Below are positions 52,394 to 60,792 of a stretch of DNA of 64,000 bases, piece by piece. The notes beneath the pieces are model-generated. The model did not search any database. It was not told the origin of the DNA and saw only the letters and a program-made list of their open reading frames with translations. The stretch covers positions 10,336 through 74,335 of the forward strand of contig DASZOL010000099.1 in assembly GCA_035550795.1 (NCBI GenBank). Reading direction: 5' to 3'. Numbering within the stretch: the first letter of the stretch is position 1; each line of letters opens with the position of its first letter. A program made the translations under genes and the position numbers. This DNA comes from DASRDR01 sp035550795 (lineage in GTDB: Bacteria; Methylomirabilota; Methylomirabilia; Rokubacteriales; DASRDR01).

Positions 52394-53080
52394 ATGACGG
52401 GTCCACGCGGGCATGATCATGAGCACGAGCGACGGGACGAGCACGGGCACAGCCACCCGCCGACGGACGATCCGGCGCACCCCCACAACGCTCCCCTCTC
52501 GGACGTCCAGCTCCGCGTCAGGGCGCTGGAGTCCCTCCTCACCGAGAAGGGGCTGGTCGATCCAGCCGCCCTCGACGAGCTGATCGACACGTACGAGACG
52601 AAGGTCGGCCCCCGAAACGGCGCCCGGGTCGTCGCGAAGGCGTGGGTGGACCCGGAGTTCAAGCGGCGGCTCCTCGACGATGCGACGGCCACCCTCGCCG
52701 ATCTCGGCTACATCGGGCGCCAGGGCGAGGACATGGTCGTGATCGAGAACACGTCGCGGGTCCACAACCTCGTCGTCTGCACGCTCTGCTCCTGCTATCC
52801 GTGGCCAGTCCTCGGGCTCCCGCCCGTCTGGTACAAGTCGGCGCCCTATCGCGCCCGCGCGGTGCTCGACCCCCGCGGCGTCCTGCGCGAGGTGGGAGTC
52901 GACCTGCCCGACGACGTCGAGGTCCGGGTGTGGGACTCGACCGCCGAGCTTCGGTACCTCGTCCTGCCCGAGCGGCCCCCCGGCACCGAAGGGCTGACCG
53001 AGGAGCAGCTGGCGGAGCTCGTCACCCGCGACGCGATGATCGGCGTGGCGCGAGTGAAGGCGCCGGGGCCGACCCGATGA
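52394..53080 (+). CDS. nthA: nitrile hydratase alpha subunit, cobalt type
   Basis: A 228-residue subunit of the enzyme that turns nitriles into amides. The metal claw CTLCSC (Cys129, Cys132, Cys134) followed by YPWPVLGLPPVWYK is the signature, and Thr between the first two Cys marks the Co3+ rather than Fe3+ form. The first 32 residues contain eight His, unusual for the family. A -10-like TACCAT is at 52369-52374 and GGAGG precedes the ATG. The beta gene overlaps its stop as ATGA. Confidence 0.96.
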   Translation: MTGPRGHDHEHERRDEHGHSHPPTDDPAHPHNAPLSDVQLRVRALESLLTEKGLVDPAALDELIDTYETKVGPRNGARVVAKAWVDPEFKRRLLDDATATLADLGYIGRQGEDMVVIENTSRVHNLVVCTLCSCYPWPVLGLPPVWYKSAPYRARAVLDPRGVLREVGVDLPDDVEVRVWDSTAELRYLVLPERPPGTEGLTEEQLAELVTRDAMIGVARVKAPGPTR

Positions 53081-53754
53081 ACGGCGTCCACGACCTGGGC
53101 GGGATGCACGGCTTCGGTCCGGTGGTCATCGAGCCGGACGAGCCGGTTTTCCACGCCGAATGGGAGCGGCGGACCTTCGCGCTGACGCTCGCGATGGGGG
53201 GCTGGCGCCGGTGGAACCTCGACATGTCTCGGCACGCGCGCGAGCAGATGCCGCCGGCCGAGTACCTCGCGACCGGCTACTACGAGCACTGGCTCTGGGG
53301 ACTGGAGTGGCTCCTGGAGCGCCACGGCTTCCTGGCCCGCGCTGACCTCGACCGGCGCGCGCGCGGCGGCGCGGCCCCGGAGCGCGACTCCGCGAGTCCG
53401 CTGGCGGGAGCGCTCCGGCCCGAGGGCGTCCCCCGGCTCCTGAGAAACCGCCGCGCGGCGCGCCTCGACGACCCGGTGCCGCCCAAGTTCAAGGCGGGCG
53501 ACGCGGTCGTGGCCCGGAACGTGAACCCAGCCGGCCACACGCGCATCCCGCGCTACGTGCGCGGCCGCCGCGGCTCGATCGACCGCGACCACGGGGTGTT
53601 CATCTTCCCCGACACGCACGCGGCGGGGCTCGGCCGGAAGCCCCAGCACGTGTACAGCGTGCGCTTCGCCGCGCGGGAGCTCTGGGGGCCGGACGGCCAC
53701 GCGCGCGACGCGGTGTACGTCGACCTCTGGGACGACTACCTCGACCCGGCCTGA
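53077..53754 (+). CDS. nthB: nitrile hydratase beta subunit
   Basis: A 225-residue beta subunit. MNGVHDLGGMHGFGPVV is the family N-terminus and contributes the Arg-bearing contacts around the claw; FKAGDAVVARNVNPAGHTRIPRYVRGRRG is the C-terminal SH3-like barrel. VYVDLWDDYLDPA closes the protein. It is translationally coupled with the alpha subunit. The accessory gene that normally follows appears only 3.9 kb further on. Confidence 0.96.
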   Translation: MNGVHDLGGMHGFGPVVIEPDEPVFHAEWERRTFALTLAMGGWRRWNLDMSRHAREQMPPAEYLATGYYEHWLWGLEWLLERHGFLARADLDRRARGGAAPERDSASPLAGALRPEGVPRLLRNRRAARLDDPVPPKFKAGDAVVARNVNPAGHTRIPRYVRGRRGSIDRDHGVFIFPDTHAAGLGRKPQHVYSVRFAARELWGPDGHARDAVYVDLWDDYLDPA

Positions 53755-53994
53755 TCCGGATCCGCGCCGACGGGGCACACGTGCACGCGGGCTCGTCCGG
53801 CCCCGGAAGAGCGCCTGCCGGGGCGCCGGTCACGACGGAACGGCGAATCCGTCGAGCTCGGCGGCAAGCGCGCCAGCCCGCTGTCCAGCGCGGAGCGTAC
53901 CCACCCCTGAGGGGGCCCCTCCGCCCGGGGCACCGACGCGCCGTCGTCCGCCCGTCTCGGGAGGCGGCGCTCGCCTTGACAGCCCTCCGTACGC

Positions 53995-56900
53995 ATGGGA
54001 CGGTGTGACGTGTCGGCAGCACCGGCCCCTCCGGTCCCGTGTCCCGCGTGCCGGTTCGAGAATCCCTCGGGCGCCAAGTTCTGCGGCGCCTGCGGAACGG
54101 CGCTGACCCTCGCGTGTCCCCGGTGCCGGACCCCGAACCCTCCGGCGTTCAAGTTCTGCTCGGAGTGCGGGGCGTCCCTGGCCGCATCGCCACCGGCGGG
54201 TGTGGGTGAAGCCGCCTCGGCGCCCTCGGCCCCGCCGCCCCCTGCTCCGAAGGACGCATTCTTCCGGCTCCAGGAGGTGAAGGTCCGCGCCTACACGCCG
54301 TCCCACCTCGCCGAGAAGATCCTGACCGCGGCGCCGGCGCTCGAGGGCGAGCGGAAGTCGGTCACCGTGCTCTTCGCCGATGTCGCCGGGTTCACCCACC
54401 TCGCCGGCAACGTGTCGCCGGAAGACCTCCACATGGTGATGGACGGCTGCTTCGAGCGGCTCTCGGAGGCGGTCCACCGCTACGAGGGCACCATCAACCA
54501 GTTCACCGGCGACGGCATCATGGCGCTGTTCGGTGCGCCGATCGCCCACGAGGACCACGCCGAGCGGGCCATCCACGCCGCGCTCGCGATCCAGGCGGCC
54601 ATGGCCGCGTACGGCGCCATGCTGGCGCGGGATCGGGGCGTCGAGTTCCGGATGCGGATCGGCCTGAACAGCGGCACGGTCGTCGTCGGCAAGATCGGCG
54701 ACAACCTCCGCATGGACTACACCGCCCAGGGCGACACGGTGAACCTCGCGGCGCGCCTGGAGCAGGCGTGTCACCCCGGCGGCGTCCTCGTCAGCGAGGC
54801 GACCCGGCGACTCGCGGCGGGGGCGTTCACCTTCCGGGCCCTGCCGCCCCTGTCGGTCAAGGGCAAGGAGGCGCCCGTCACCGTCCACGAGGTCACGGGC
54901 CTCCGGGAGCGACGCGCGCGGGTGGACGTGGCGACCGAGCTCACGCCCCTCGTCGGTCGCCAGCGGGAGCTCGCCCATCTCCGGGAGGCGCTCGAGCGCG
55001 TCCGACAGGGCCGCGGGGAGGTCGTCGGGGTCGTGGGCGAGGCCGGCGTCGGGAAGTCCCGGATCCTTCTCGAGTTCCGGCGGCAGCTCGGCCAGGACGT
55101 CCTCTACCTCGAGGGGCGCTGCATCTCCTACGGCCAGACGATCCCGCTCCTTCCGGTGGTCGAGCTGCTCAAGCGCGGCTTCCGCATCGTGGAGGGCGAC
55201 CGCGACGATGCGATCCGCAGGAAGGTGGAGCGGGGTCTCCGGGCCCTCGGCGCCGATGCCCGCTCGACCCCCTTCCTCCTGAGCCTGCTCGGCGTGGCGA
55301 CGGACGACGCCGCGCTCCGGGGCGTGGCCGCCGAGGCCCGACGCCGTTACACGTTCGAGGCGCTCCGGGCGCTGACCATTGCCGGGAGCGCTCGCCGGCC
55401 CATCGTGTTCGCGATCGAGGACCTCCACTGGATCGATCCGGCGTCCCAGGACTTCCTGCGGTACCTCGCCGAGAACAGCACGCGGGCTGCCGTGCTGATC
55501 CTCGTCACGCACCGGCCGGGCTTCGCGCCGCCGTGGTCGGACCGCTCCTACTACTCCCAGATCGCGCTCGTGCCCCTGTCGGAAGGCGAGAGCGAGCGCG
55601 TCGTCGAGTCGGTGCTCGGGGTCCGGTCTCTGCCGTCGGCGGTCAAGACCCTGGTCTGCCAGAAGGCGGAGGGCAACCCCTTCTATCTCGAGGAGATCAC
55701 CCGCTCCTTCGTCGACACGGGCATCCTGGCTCCCGCGGACGGCGGGTACGTCCTCGCCCGGCCGGTCACCCCGCAGGACGTGCCCGACACCGTGCAGGGC
55801 GTGATCATGGCCCGGATCGACCGTCTCGCCGAGACGCGCAAGCGCACGATCCAGATGGCCGCCGTGATCGGCCGGGAGTTCGGCGCGCACCTCCTGGGCC
55901 GGATCGCCGACATCCCGGGCCGCCTCGATGACTCGCTGGCCGACCTGCGCGCCCTTGAGTTCATCTACGAGAAGACGCTCTTCCCGGACCTGGAGTACGT
56001 CTTCAAGCACGCCCTCGTCCAGGACGTGGCCTACGGGAGCCTCCTGAAGCCCCGGCGACGCGCGCTGCACGAGCTGGTGGGGCGCGCCATCGAGGAGCTC
56101 TACGCCGACCGCATGGACGACCACGTCGCCGAGCTGGCCCACCACTTCGCCCAGGGCGAGGTGTGGCCGAAGGCGTTCGAGTACGCGCGCCGCGCGGGGA
56201 ACCGGGCGCGGGCGATCTTCGCCAACCGCGAGGCGATCCACTTCTACACCCAGGCGATCGAGGCGGCGGCCCGGATGAGCCCGCCCCCGGGCGACGCGGA
56301 CCTCCTCGCGATCCACGAGGCGCGCGGGTCGGTCTGGCACCTCGTGTCGAGCTACGACCAGGCGGTGGCGGACTTCGAGGCCATGCAGCAGGCGGCCGCC
56401 CGGCTCGGGGACCGGGTCAAGGAGGGCGAGGCGCTCTGCAACCAAGCCGGCTCGCACTGGTGGCGCTTCTCGGAGGCGTACAAGGGGCTCGTGGAGAAGT
56501 GCGCGCGGGAGGCGATGGTCATCGCCGAGGAGACGGGCGACGAGCGGATCCTGGCCCGCGGGCTCTACTCGCTCGCCATGGTGGACCAGAAGGCCGGAGG
56601 CCTTCGCGAGGCCGACGCGAAGCTGCTGCGCTCGGTCGAGATCTGCCGCCGCCGGAGCCTCACCGGCCCCCTGGTCACCGACCTCACCTGGCTGGGCGCT
56701 CATGCGAACTGGCGCGGCGAGTACCGCCCGTCGATCCAGCACGCCGGCGAGGCGGCGCGCCTCGCGGCCGCGAGTCACGAGGGCTTCTACGAGCTGGTCT
56801 CGCTCTGCTTCCTCTCGAACGCCCACGCGGGGCTGGGTGAATGGGATCTTGCCTTCAGGTTCATCGACGAGGTACGCCAGAAGAGCCGCGAGCGGGAGAA

Positions 56901-57615
56901 CAAGTACGGGATCGCGCGAGGCCTGAACACCACCGCGTGGCTCCACCAGCAACTCGGAGACGCCCGGCGGGCGATCGAGCTGGACCGTGAGGCCCTCGAC
57001 TTCAGCCGGAGCGCCAAGATTGCCAACCCGGAGATCTACTCGACCATCAACCTCGCGGAGGACCATCTCTGTCTGGGCCAGATTGGTGACGCGGAGACCA
57101 TCCTGATGGAGGCGGCCGTGCGGCTCCGGGTCGGAGCGTTCGACTCGCATCTCTGGAAATGGCAGATGCGGGTCGGCCTCATGTTCGCCCGTCTCTACCT
57201 CACGAAAGGGGATCTCGACCGCGCCAAGGCTCACCTCACCGAGGGACTCCGGATCGCTGAGCCGACCGAGTCCCGGCGTCACCTGGCCGAGGGGTACCGG
57301 ATCCGCGGGGAGCTCTGGCTGGCGGCCGGGCGGGTGGACGATGCGCGAGCCCAGCTTCGCCGGGCGCTGGAGGTCGCGGAGGCGACCGGCGCTCCGCGGA
57401 CGATCTGGGAGACGGCGGGCGCCCTCGGTCGGGCGCTCGGGCCCCCCCTTGAGGACGAGGCGCGCGACGTCTATCGCCGGGCGGTCGAGGCCCTCCGGAG
57501 TACGCTCCCGAGGATCCCGCGGCCCGAGCTGAAAGAGACCCTCCTCCGGTCGGAGCCCGTCGCCCGGCTCCTCGAGGAAGCCAGCCACCTCGGCATCAGG
57601 GCCTCGCTCAGCTAG
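53995..57615 (+). CDS. zinc-ribbon, adenylate/guanylate cyclase, AAA ATPase and TPR regulator-like protein
   Basis: A 1206-residue protein in four parts. Two zinc ribbons (Cys16/19/30/33 and Cys41/44/55/58) lead into a class III nucleotide cyclase domain with metal Asp129 and Asp173 and Asn250/Arg254 of the QGDTVNLAARLE block. An AAA/STAND ATPase follows with the Walker A GEAGVGKS (348-355) and AIEDLHWID as Walker B, then about 500 residues of helical TPR repeats. It probably senses or relays a signal by making cAMP and/or hydrolysing ATP. It splits the nitrile hydratase genes, so a link to their control is possible but unproven. Confidence 0.92.
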   Translation: MGRCDVSAAPAPPVPCPACRFENPSGAKFCGACGTALTLACPRCRTPNPPAFKFCSECGASLAASPPAGVGEAASAPSAPPPPAPKDAFFRLQEVKVRAYTPSHLAEKILTAAPALEGERKSVTVLFADVAGFTHLAGNVSPEDLHMVMDGCFERLSEAVHRYEGTINQFTGDGIMALFGAPIAHEDHAERAIHAALAIQAAMAAYGAMLARDRGVEFRMRIGLNSGTVVVGKIGDNLRMDYTAQGDTVNLAARLEQACHPGGVLVSEATRRLAAGAFTFRALPPLSVKGKEAPVTVHEVTGLRERRARVDVATELTPLVGRQRELAHLREALERVRQGRGEVVGVVGEAGVGKSRILLEFRRQLGQDVLYLEGRCISYGQTIPLLPVVELLKRGFRIVEGDRDDAIRRKVERGLRALGADARSTPFLLSLLGVATDDAALRGVAAEARRRYTFEALRALTIAGSARRPIVFAIEDLHWIDPASQDFLRYLAENSTRAAVLILVTHRPGFAPPWSDRSYYSQIALVPLSEGESERVVESVLGVRSLPSAVKTLVCQKAEGNPFYLEEITRSFVDTGILAPADGGYVLARPVTPQDVPDTVQGVIMARIDRLAETRKRTIQMAAVIGREFGAHLLGRIADIPGRLDDSLADLRALEFIYEKTLFPDLEYVFKHALVQDVAYGSLLKPRRRALHELVGRAIEELYADRMDDHVAELAHHFAQGEVWPKAFEYARRAGNRARAIFANREAIHFYTQAIEAAARMSPPPGDADLLAIHEARGSVWHLVSSYDQAVADFEAMQQAAARLGDRVKEGEALCNQAGSHWWRFSEAYKGLVEKCAREAMVIAEETGDERILARGLYSLAMVDQKAGGLREADAKLLRSVEICRRRSLTGPLVTDLTWLGAHANWRGEYRPSIQHAGEAARLAAASHEGFYELVSLCFLSNAHAGLGEWDLAFRFIDEVRQKSRERENKYGIARGLNTTAWLHQQLGDARRAIELDREALDFSRSAKIANPEIYSTINLAEDHLCLGQIGDAETILMEAAVRLRVGAFDSHLWKWQMRVGLMFARLYLTKGDLDRAKAHLTEGLRIAEPTESRRHLAEGYRIRGELWLAAGRVDDARAQLRRALEVAEATGAPRTIWETAGALGRALGPPLEDEARDVYRRAVEALRSTLPRIPRPELKETLLRSEPVARLLEEASHLGIRASLS

Positions 57616-57662
57616 ATCCAGGAGCCGGGCCCCGCCCCCTCACGCACCACCGGCGCTGCCGC

Positions 57663-57692
57663 TTGGTCACAGCCCCCGCGTCGCGATACGAT
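57663..57692 (+). promoter_or_regulatory. possible promoter of the nitrile hydratase accessory gene
   Basis: TTGGTC at 57663-57668, an 18-base spacer, then TACGAT at 57687-57692. Transcription would start near 57699, just before GGAGG and the ATG at 57713. If real, the accessory gene is expressed independently of the long regulator gene. Confidence 0.5.
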
Positions 57693-57712
57693 CGGTCGAT
57701 CGGAGGACGAGC

Positions 57713-58087
57713 ATGACGAACGATCGCGCGCCGGACCTGCCGGTGTTGCCGCGGGACGAGGCCGGCGGGCCGGTCTTCCGGGCGCCCTGGGAGGCGCAGG
57801 CCTTCGCGATGGCCGTCCGGCTCCACGAGGCCGGCCACTTCACCTGGACCGAGTGGGCCGAGCGGCTCGCCGGGGAGATCAAGCGCGCCCAGGCCGCCGG
57901 TGACCCCGACCGGGGAGACACCTACTACCACCACTGGCTTGCCACGCTCGAGCGGCTGGTCGCCGAGAAGGGGCTGGTCAAAGCCGACGAGCTCCGCCGG
58001 CGCAAGGGCGAGTGGGAGGCGGCGGCGCGCGCGACGCCCCACGGGCAGCCCATCGAGCTCCGCCGGGGCCGGGACTCGGGGAGCTGA
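57713..58087 (+). CDS. nitrile hydratase accessory (activator) protein
   Basis: A 124-residue protein whose core (PVFRAPWEAQAFAMAVRLHE, then HFTWTEWAERLAGEI) and the WLATLERLVAEKGLV block match the nitrile hydratase activator/P14K family, which resembles the N-terminal half of the beta subunit and helps to insert the metal. It normally follows nthB directly. Here a 3.6 kb regulator gene lies between. GGAGG precedes the ATG. The next gene overlaps its stop as CTGA. Confidence 0.9.
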   Translation: MTNDRAPDLPVLPRDEAGGPVFRAPWEAQAFAMAVRLHEAGHFTWTEWAERLAGEIKRAQAAGDPDRGDTYYHHWLATLERLVAEKGLVKADELRRRKGEWEAAARATPHGQPIELRRGRDSGS

Positions 58088-59583
58088 CCACGATCCGGCA
58101 GGCCCCGACCGTCGCCCGCATCCTGGCCGCCTGCCTGCTCGCCGGCCTCTCGGGGCTCGGTGTCCCCGGGAGCGGCGCGGCCAGCGCCCAAGCGGGACCC
58201 ACGGCCAGCGACCTGCGCGCCGCGATCGAGTCCGCCGACGCGCTGCGGGTGGACGGCCAGCCCCTTCGCGTCGGGGTCCTGCGAGAGCTCTACGCGGCCA
58301 TCGGGTTCGAGCCGGTCTGGGGCGCAGACCCTGCGGGGGCGGCCCGTGCGGCGCTAGCCCTCGAGGCGCTCCTCGGGGCCCGCGACCACGGCCTGGTGCC
58401 GGCGCACTACGGTCTGACCTCGCTCAGGCGTCGAGCGGAGCCGGCGACGCCCGCGGCCGCCATCGAGCGCGAGCTGCTGCTGACCGACGCCCTCCTGCGC
58501 CTCGCGGTTGACCTGGGGGCGGGCCGGCTGCGGCCGGCCTCGGTCCAGCCGGACTGGGGCATCCCGCCGCCCGCACGCGAGGAGCCGGTCCGCGAGCTGG
58601 CGGACGCCATCGAGGCCGGCACGCTCGCCGCGTGGATCGAGTCCCTTCCCCCGCCCCACGCGGGATACGCCCGGCTGGTGGCCGCCCTGCGGGCGCTCCA
58701 CGCGGCCGCCGACCGGGCCGCGCGCCCGCGAAGCGGACCCGATCCGCGCGCACGGCAGATCGCGGTCAACCTGGAGCGGTGGCGATGGCTCCCGCGGAGC
58801 CTGGAGTCCCGCCACGTCGTCGTCAACGCGGCGGACGCGACGCTGGTCGTCGTGGAGGACGGCGCCGCGCGGCTCGCCTCGAAGGTGGTCGTGGGCGACG
58901 AGCTCCACCCGACGCCCGTCGTGCGCTCCGAGATCGGTGCGATCGTCTTCAATCCGCCGTGGACCGTGCCGACCAGCATCGTCGTCGAGGAGTTCCTGCC
59001 GAAGCTCCGCGCGAACCCTCGATTCCTCCTCGACAACGACATCACCATCCTCGACCGGCCCCAGGATCCGTACGGCCTGGCGATCGACTGGACGGCTGTC
59101 TCGGCGCAGCGTTTCCCCTTCCGGCTCCAGCAGCGCCCGGGCGGCTGGAACCCCCTGGGCCGCCTTCGCTTCGCCACGCCGAACCGCTTCGACGTGTACC
59201 TTCACGACACGCCTCTGCCGGAGCTATTCCTGCGTGGGGATCGCGCGCTGAGCCACGGCTGCGTGCGCGTGGAGCGGGCCCGAGAGCTGGCCGCGCTCGT
59301 CCTGGCCGGCCAGGCGGCCGGCCGCTCCGACGCTCTCGATCGCGCGATGGCGAGCCGCGCCACGAGCGTCGTCATCGTCTCCCGTCCCCTGCCCGTCTAC
59401 TTCCTGTACTGGACGGCGTTCGTCGACGACGGGGGCCGGCTCCAGCTCCGGGACGACCCTTACGACCGCGACGCCCGGGTGGCCGCGGCGCTGAGCCGCG
59501 CCACGCCTGCGCGCGCCCGCACGGCCGGCCCCGCGCGCGCTGCAGCGCCTGGTCAGGACCCGGGGTCGGCCCGACGCCCTTGA
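58084..59583 (+). CDS. L,D-transpeptidase, YcbB/LdtD-like
   Basis: A protein of about 499 residues, making 3-3 cross-links or acting on peptidoglycan in the periplasm. The catalytic Cys393 lies in SHGCVRVE with His391, and the preceding NPPWTVPTSIVVEEFLPKL is the YcbB-type catalytic-domain signature. An N-terminal substrate domain and a signal peptide (ILAACLLAGLSGLG, then GAASAQA) are clear. No ATG, GTG or TTG lies in a fitting place; CTG 58084 overlaps the accessory gene's TGA as CTGA and directly precedes the signal peptide. A longer start at GTG 58012 is possible. Confidence 0.87.
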   Translation: MTTIRQAPTVARILAACLLAGLSGLGVPGSGAASAQAGPTASDLRAAIESADALRVDGQPLRVGVLRELYAAIGFEPVWGADPAGAARAALALEALLGARDHGLVPAHYGLTSLRRRAEPATPAAAIERELLLTDALLRLAVDLGAGRLRPASVQPDWGIPPPAREEPVRELADAIEAGTLAAWIESLPPPHAGYARLVAALRALHAAADRAARPRSGPDPRARQIAVNLERWRWLPRSLESRHVVVNAADATLVVVEDGAARLASKVVVGDELHPTPVVRSEIGAIVFNPPWTVPTSIVVEEFLPKLRANPRFLLDNDITILDRPQDPYGLAIDWTAVSAQRFPFRLQQRPGGWNPLGRLRFATPNRFDVYLHDTPLPELFLRGDRALSHGCVRVERARELAALVLAGQAAGRSDALDRAMASRATSVVIVSRPLPVYFLYWTAFVDDGGRLQLRDDPYDRDARVAAALSRATPARARTAGPARAAAPGQDPGSARRP

Positions 59584-60131
59584 TCAACAGCCCCCGTCCG
59601 AGTCGCCGGGAGGCGCTGAGGCTCGCCGCGCTGGCCGCGGCGCTGCCCTGGACGCGCCGGGCTGGGGCCGAGGGCGCGGTCGGGCGCGAGCCCCACGCGC
59701 TCGCGTTCCGAAACCTCCACACGGGAGAGACGGTCGCCGTCGTCTATCGGGCGGACGGCCAGCTGGATCTCGGGGCGCTCCGGGAGATCGACTGGGTCCT
59801 GCGCGACTTCCGCACCGGCGAGGCGCGCCCGATGGACCGGCGGCTCCTCGATCTCCTGTGGCGCCTCCGCTCCGCGCTGGACACGACGGAGCCGTACGAG
59901 GTGATCTCGGGCTACCGCTCCCCCGCGACCAACACCATGCTCCGCCGATCGGGCCGGGGCGTCGCGCGCGGCAGCCTGCACACGCGGGCGATGGCGGTCG
60001 ACGTGCGGCTCCCGGGCCGGTCGCTCGCAGCGCTGCGCGACATCGCACTCGCGCTCCGGCTCGGCGGCGTGGGCTACTATCCCGCTTCGGACTTCGTTCA
60101 CGTCGACGTCGGCCGCGTCCGCTTCTGGTGA
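59580..60131 (+). CDS. DUF882/YcbK-like M15-fold peptidase, Tat-type exported
   Basis: A 183-residue protein with an SRREALRLAALAAALPW leader, a plausible Tat signal, and the M15-fold metal site His134 and Asp141 (LHTRAMAVDV) and His174 (FVHVDVG). YEVISGYRSPATN is the other conserved block. The family acts on peptidoglycan and often neighbours YcbB, as here. TTG 59580 overlaps the L,D-transpeptidase stop as TTGA, so the two are coupled. Mature protein periplasmic. Confidence 0.88.
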   Translation: MINSPRPSRREALRLAALAAALPWTRRAGAEGAVGREPHALAFRNLHTGETVAVVYRADGQLDLGALREIDWVLRDFRTGEARPMDRRLLDLLWRLRSALDTTEPYEVISGYRSPATNTMLRRSGRGVARGSLHTRAMAVDVRLPGRSLAALRDIALALRLGGVGYYPASDFVHVDVGRVRFW

Positions 60132-60143
60132 GACGATAGGCCC

Positions 60144-60773
60144 ATGTACATCCCGAAGCAGTTCGAGGCGCCCGATGTCGCATGGTGTCAGGACCTCATA
60201 CGGCGGGAGCCGTTCGCCATCCTCGTCGGCGTGGATCCGGGCGGGGCCCCCTTCGCGACACACCTGCCCGTGCTGCTCGACGAAGCGCCACGCCCCCACG
60301 GCACGCTCCTGGGTCACGTGGCCCGTCCGAACCCCCAGTGGCGGCTCTTTGCCCCGGACCGCCCGGTCCTGGTCGTGTTCCCGGGGCCGCACGCTTACGT
60401 CTCGCCGTCCTGGTACGCGCAGCATCCGAGCGTGCCCACCTGGAACTACGTCGCCGTCCACGCCTACGGCGTTCCCCGGCTGGTCGAGGAGCCCCCCCGC
60501 GTCCGGGCGCTCCTCGACCGGCTGGTCCGCACGTTCGAGGACGGGCGGCCCACGCCCTGGCGGATGGACGGGCTCCAGGAGAGCTACGTCGACGGCATGA
60601 TGCGCGGCATCGTGGCCTTCGAGATCCCGATCGACCGGCTCGAGGGAAAGGCCAAGCTCAGCCAGAACCGGCCGGCCGGAGACCAGGCGCGGGTCCGCAC
60701 CGCCCTTGCGGGGGCGGAGGACCCCCTCGCCCGGGCCGTGGCCGAGCTGATGGGACAGCCCGGTCCTCACTGA
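60144..60773 (+). CDS. PaiB-like FMN-binding regulator/oxidoreductase
   Basis: A 209-residue flavin-reductase-like split-barrel protein. MYIPKQFEAPD, HLPVLLD, GHVARPNPQW, SPSWYAQHPSVPTWNYVAVHAYG and KLSQNRP are the PaiB signatures. PaiB was described as a transcriptional regulator of sporulation and degradative enzymes in Bacillus, but an FMN- or heme-related role is just as plausible here. It begins 12 bases after the DUF882 gene and precedes polB. Confidence 0.88.
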   Translation: MYIPKQFEAPDVAWCQDLIRREPFAILVGVDPGGAPFATHLPVLLDEAPRPHGTLLGHVARPNPQWRLFAPDRPVLVVFPGPHAYVSPSWYAQHPSVPTWNYVAVHAYGVPRLVEEPPRVRALLDRLVRTFEDGRPTPWRMDGLQESYVDGMMRGIVAFEIPIDRLEGKAKLSQNRPAGDQARVRTALAGAEDPLARAVAELMGQPGPH

Positions 60774-60792
60774 GCAGCCGGAAAGTCCAAGA

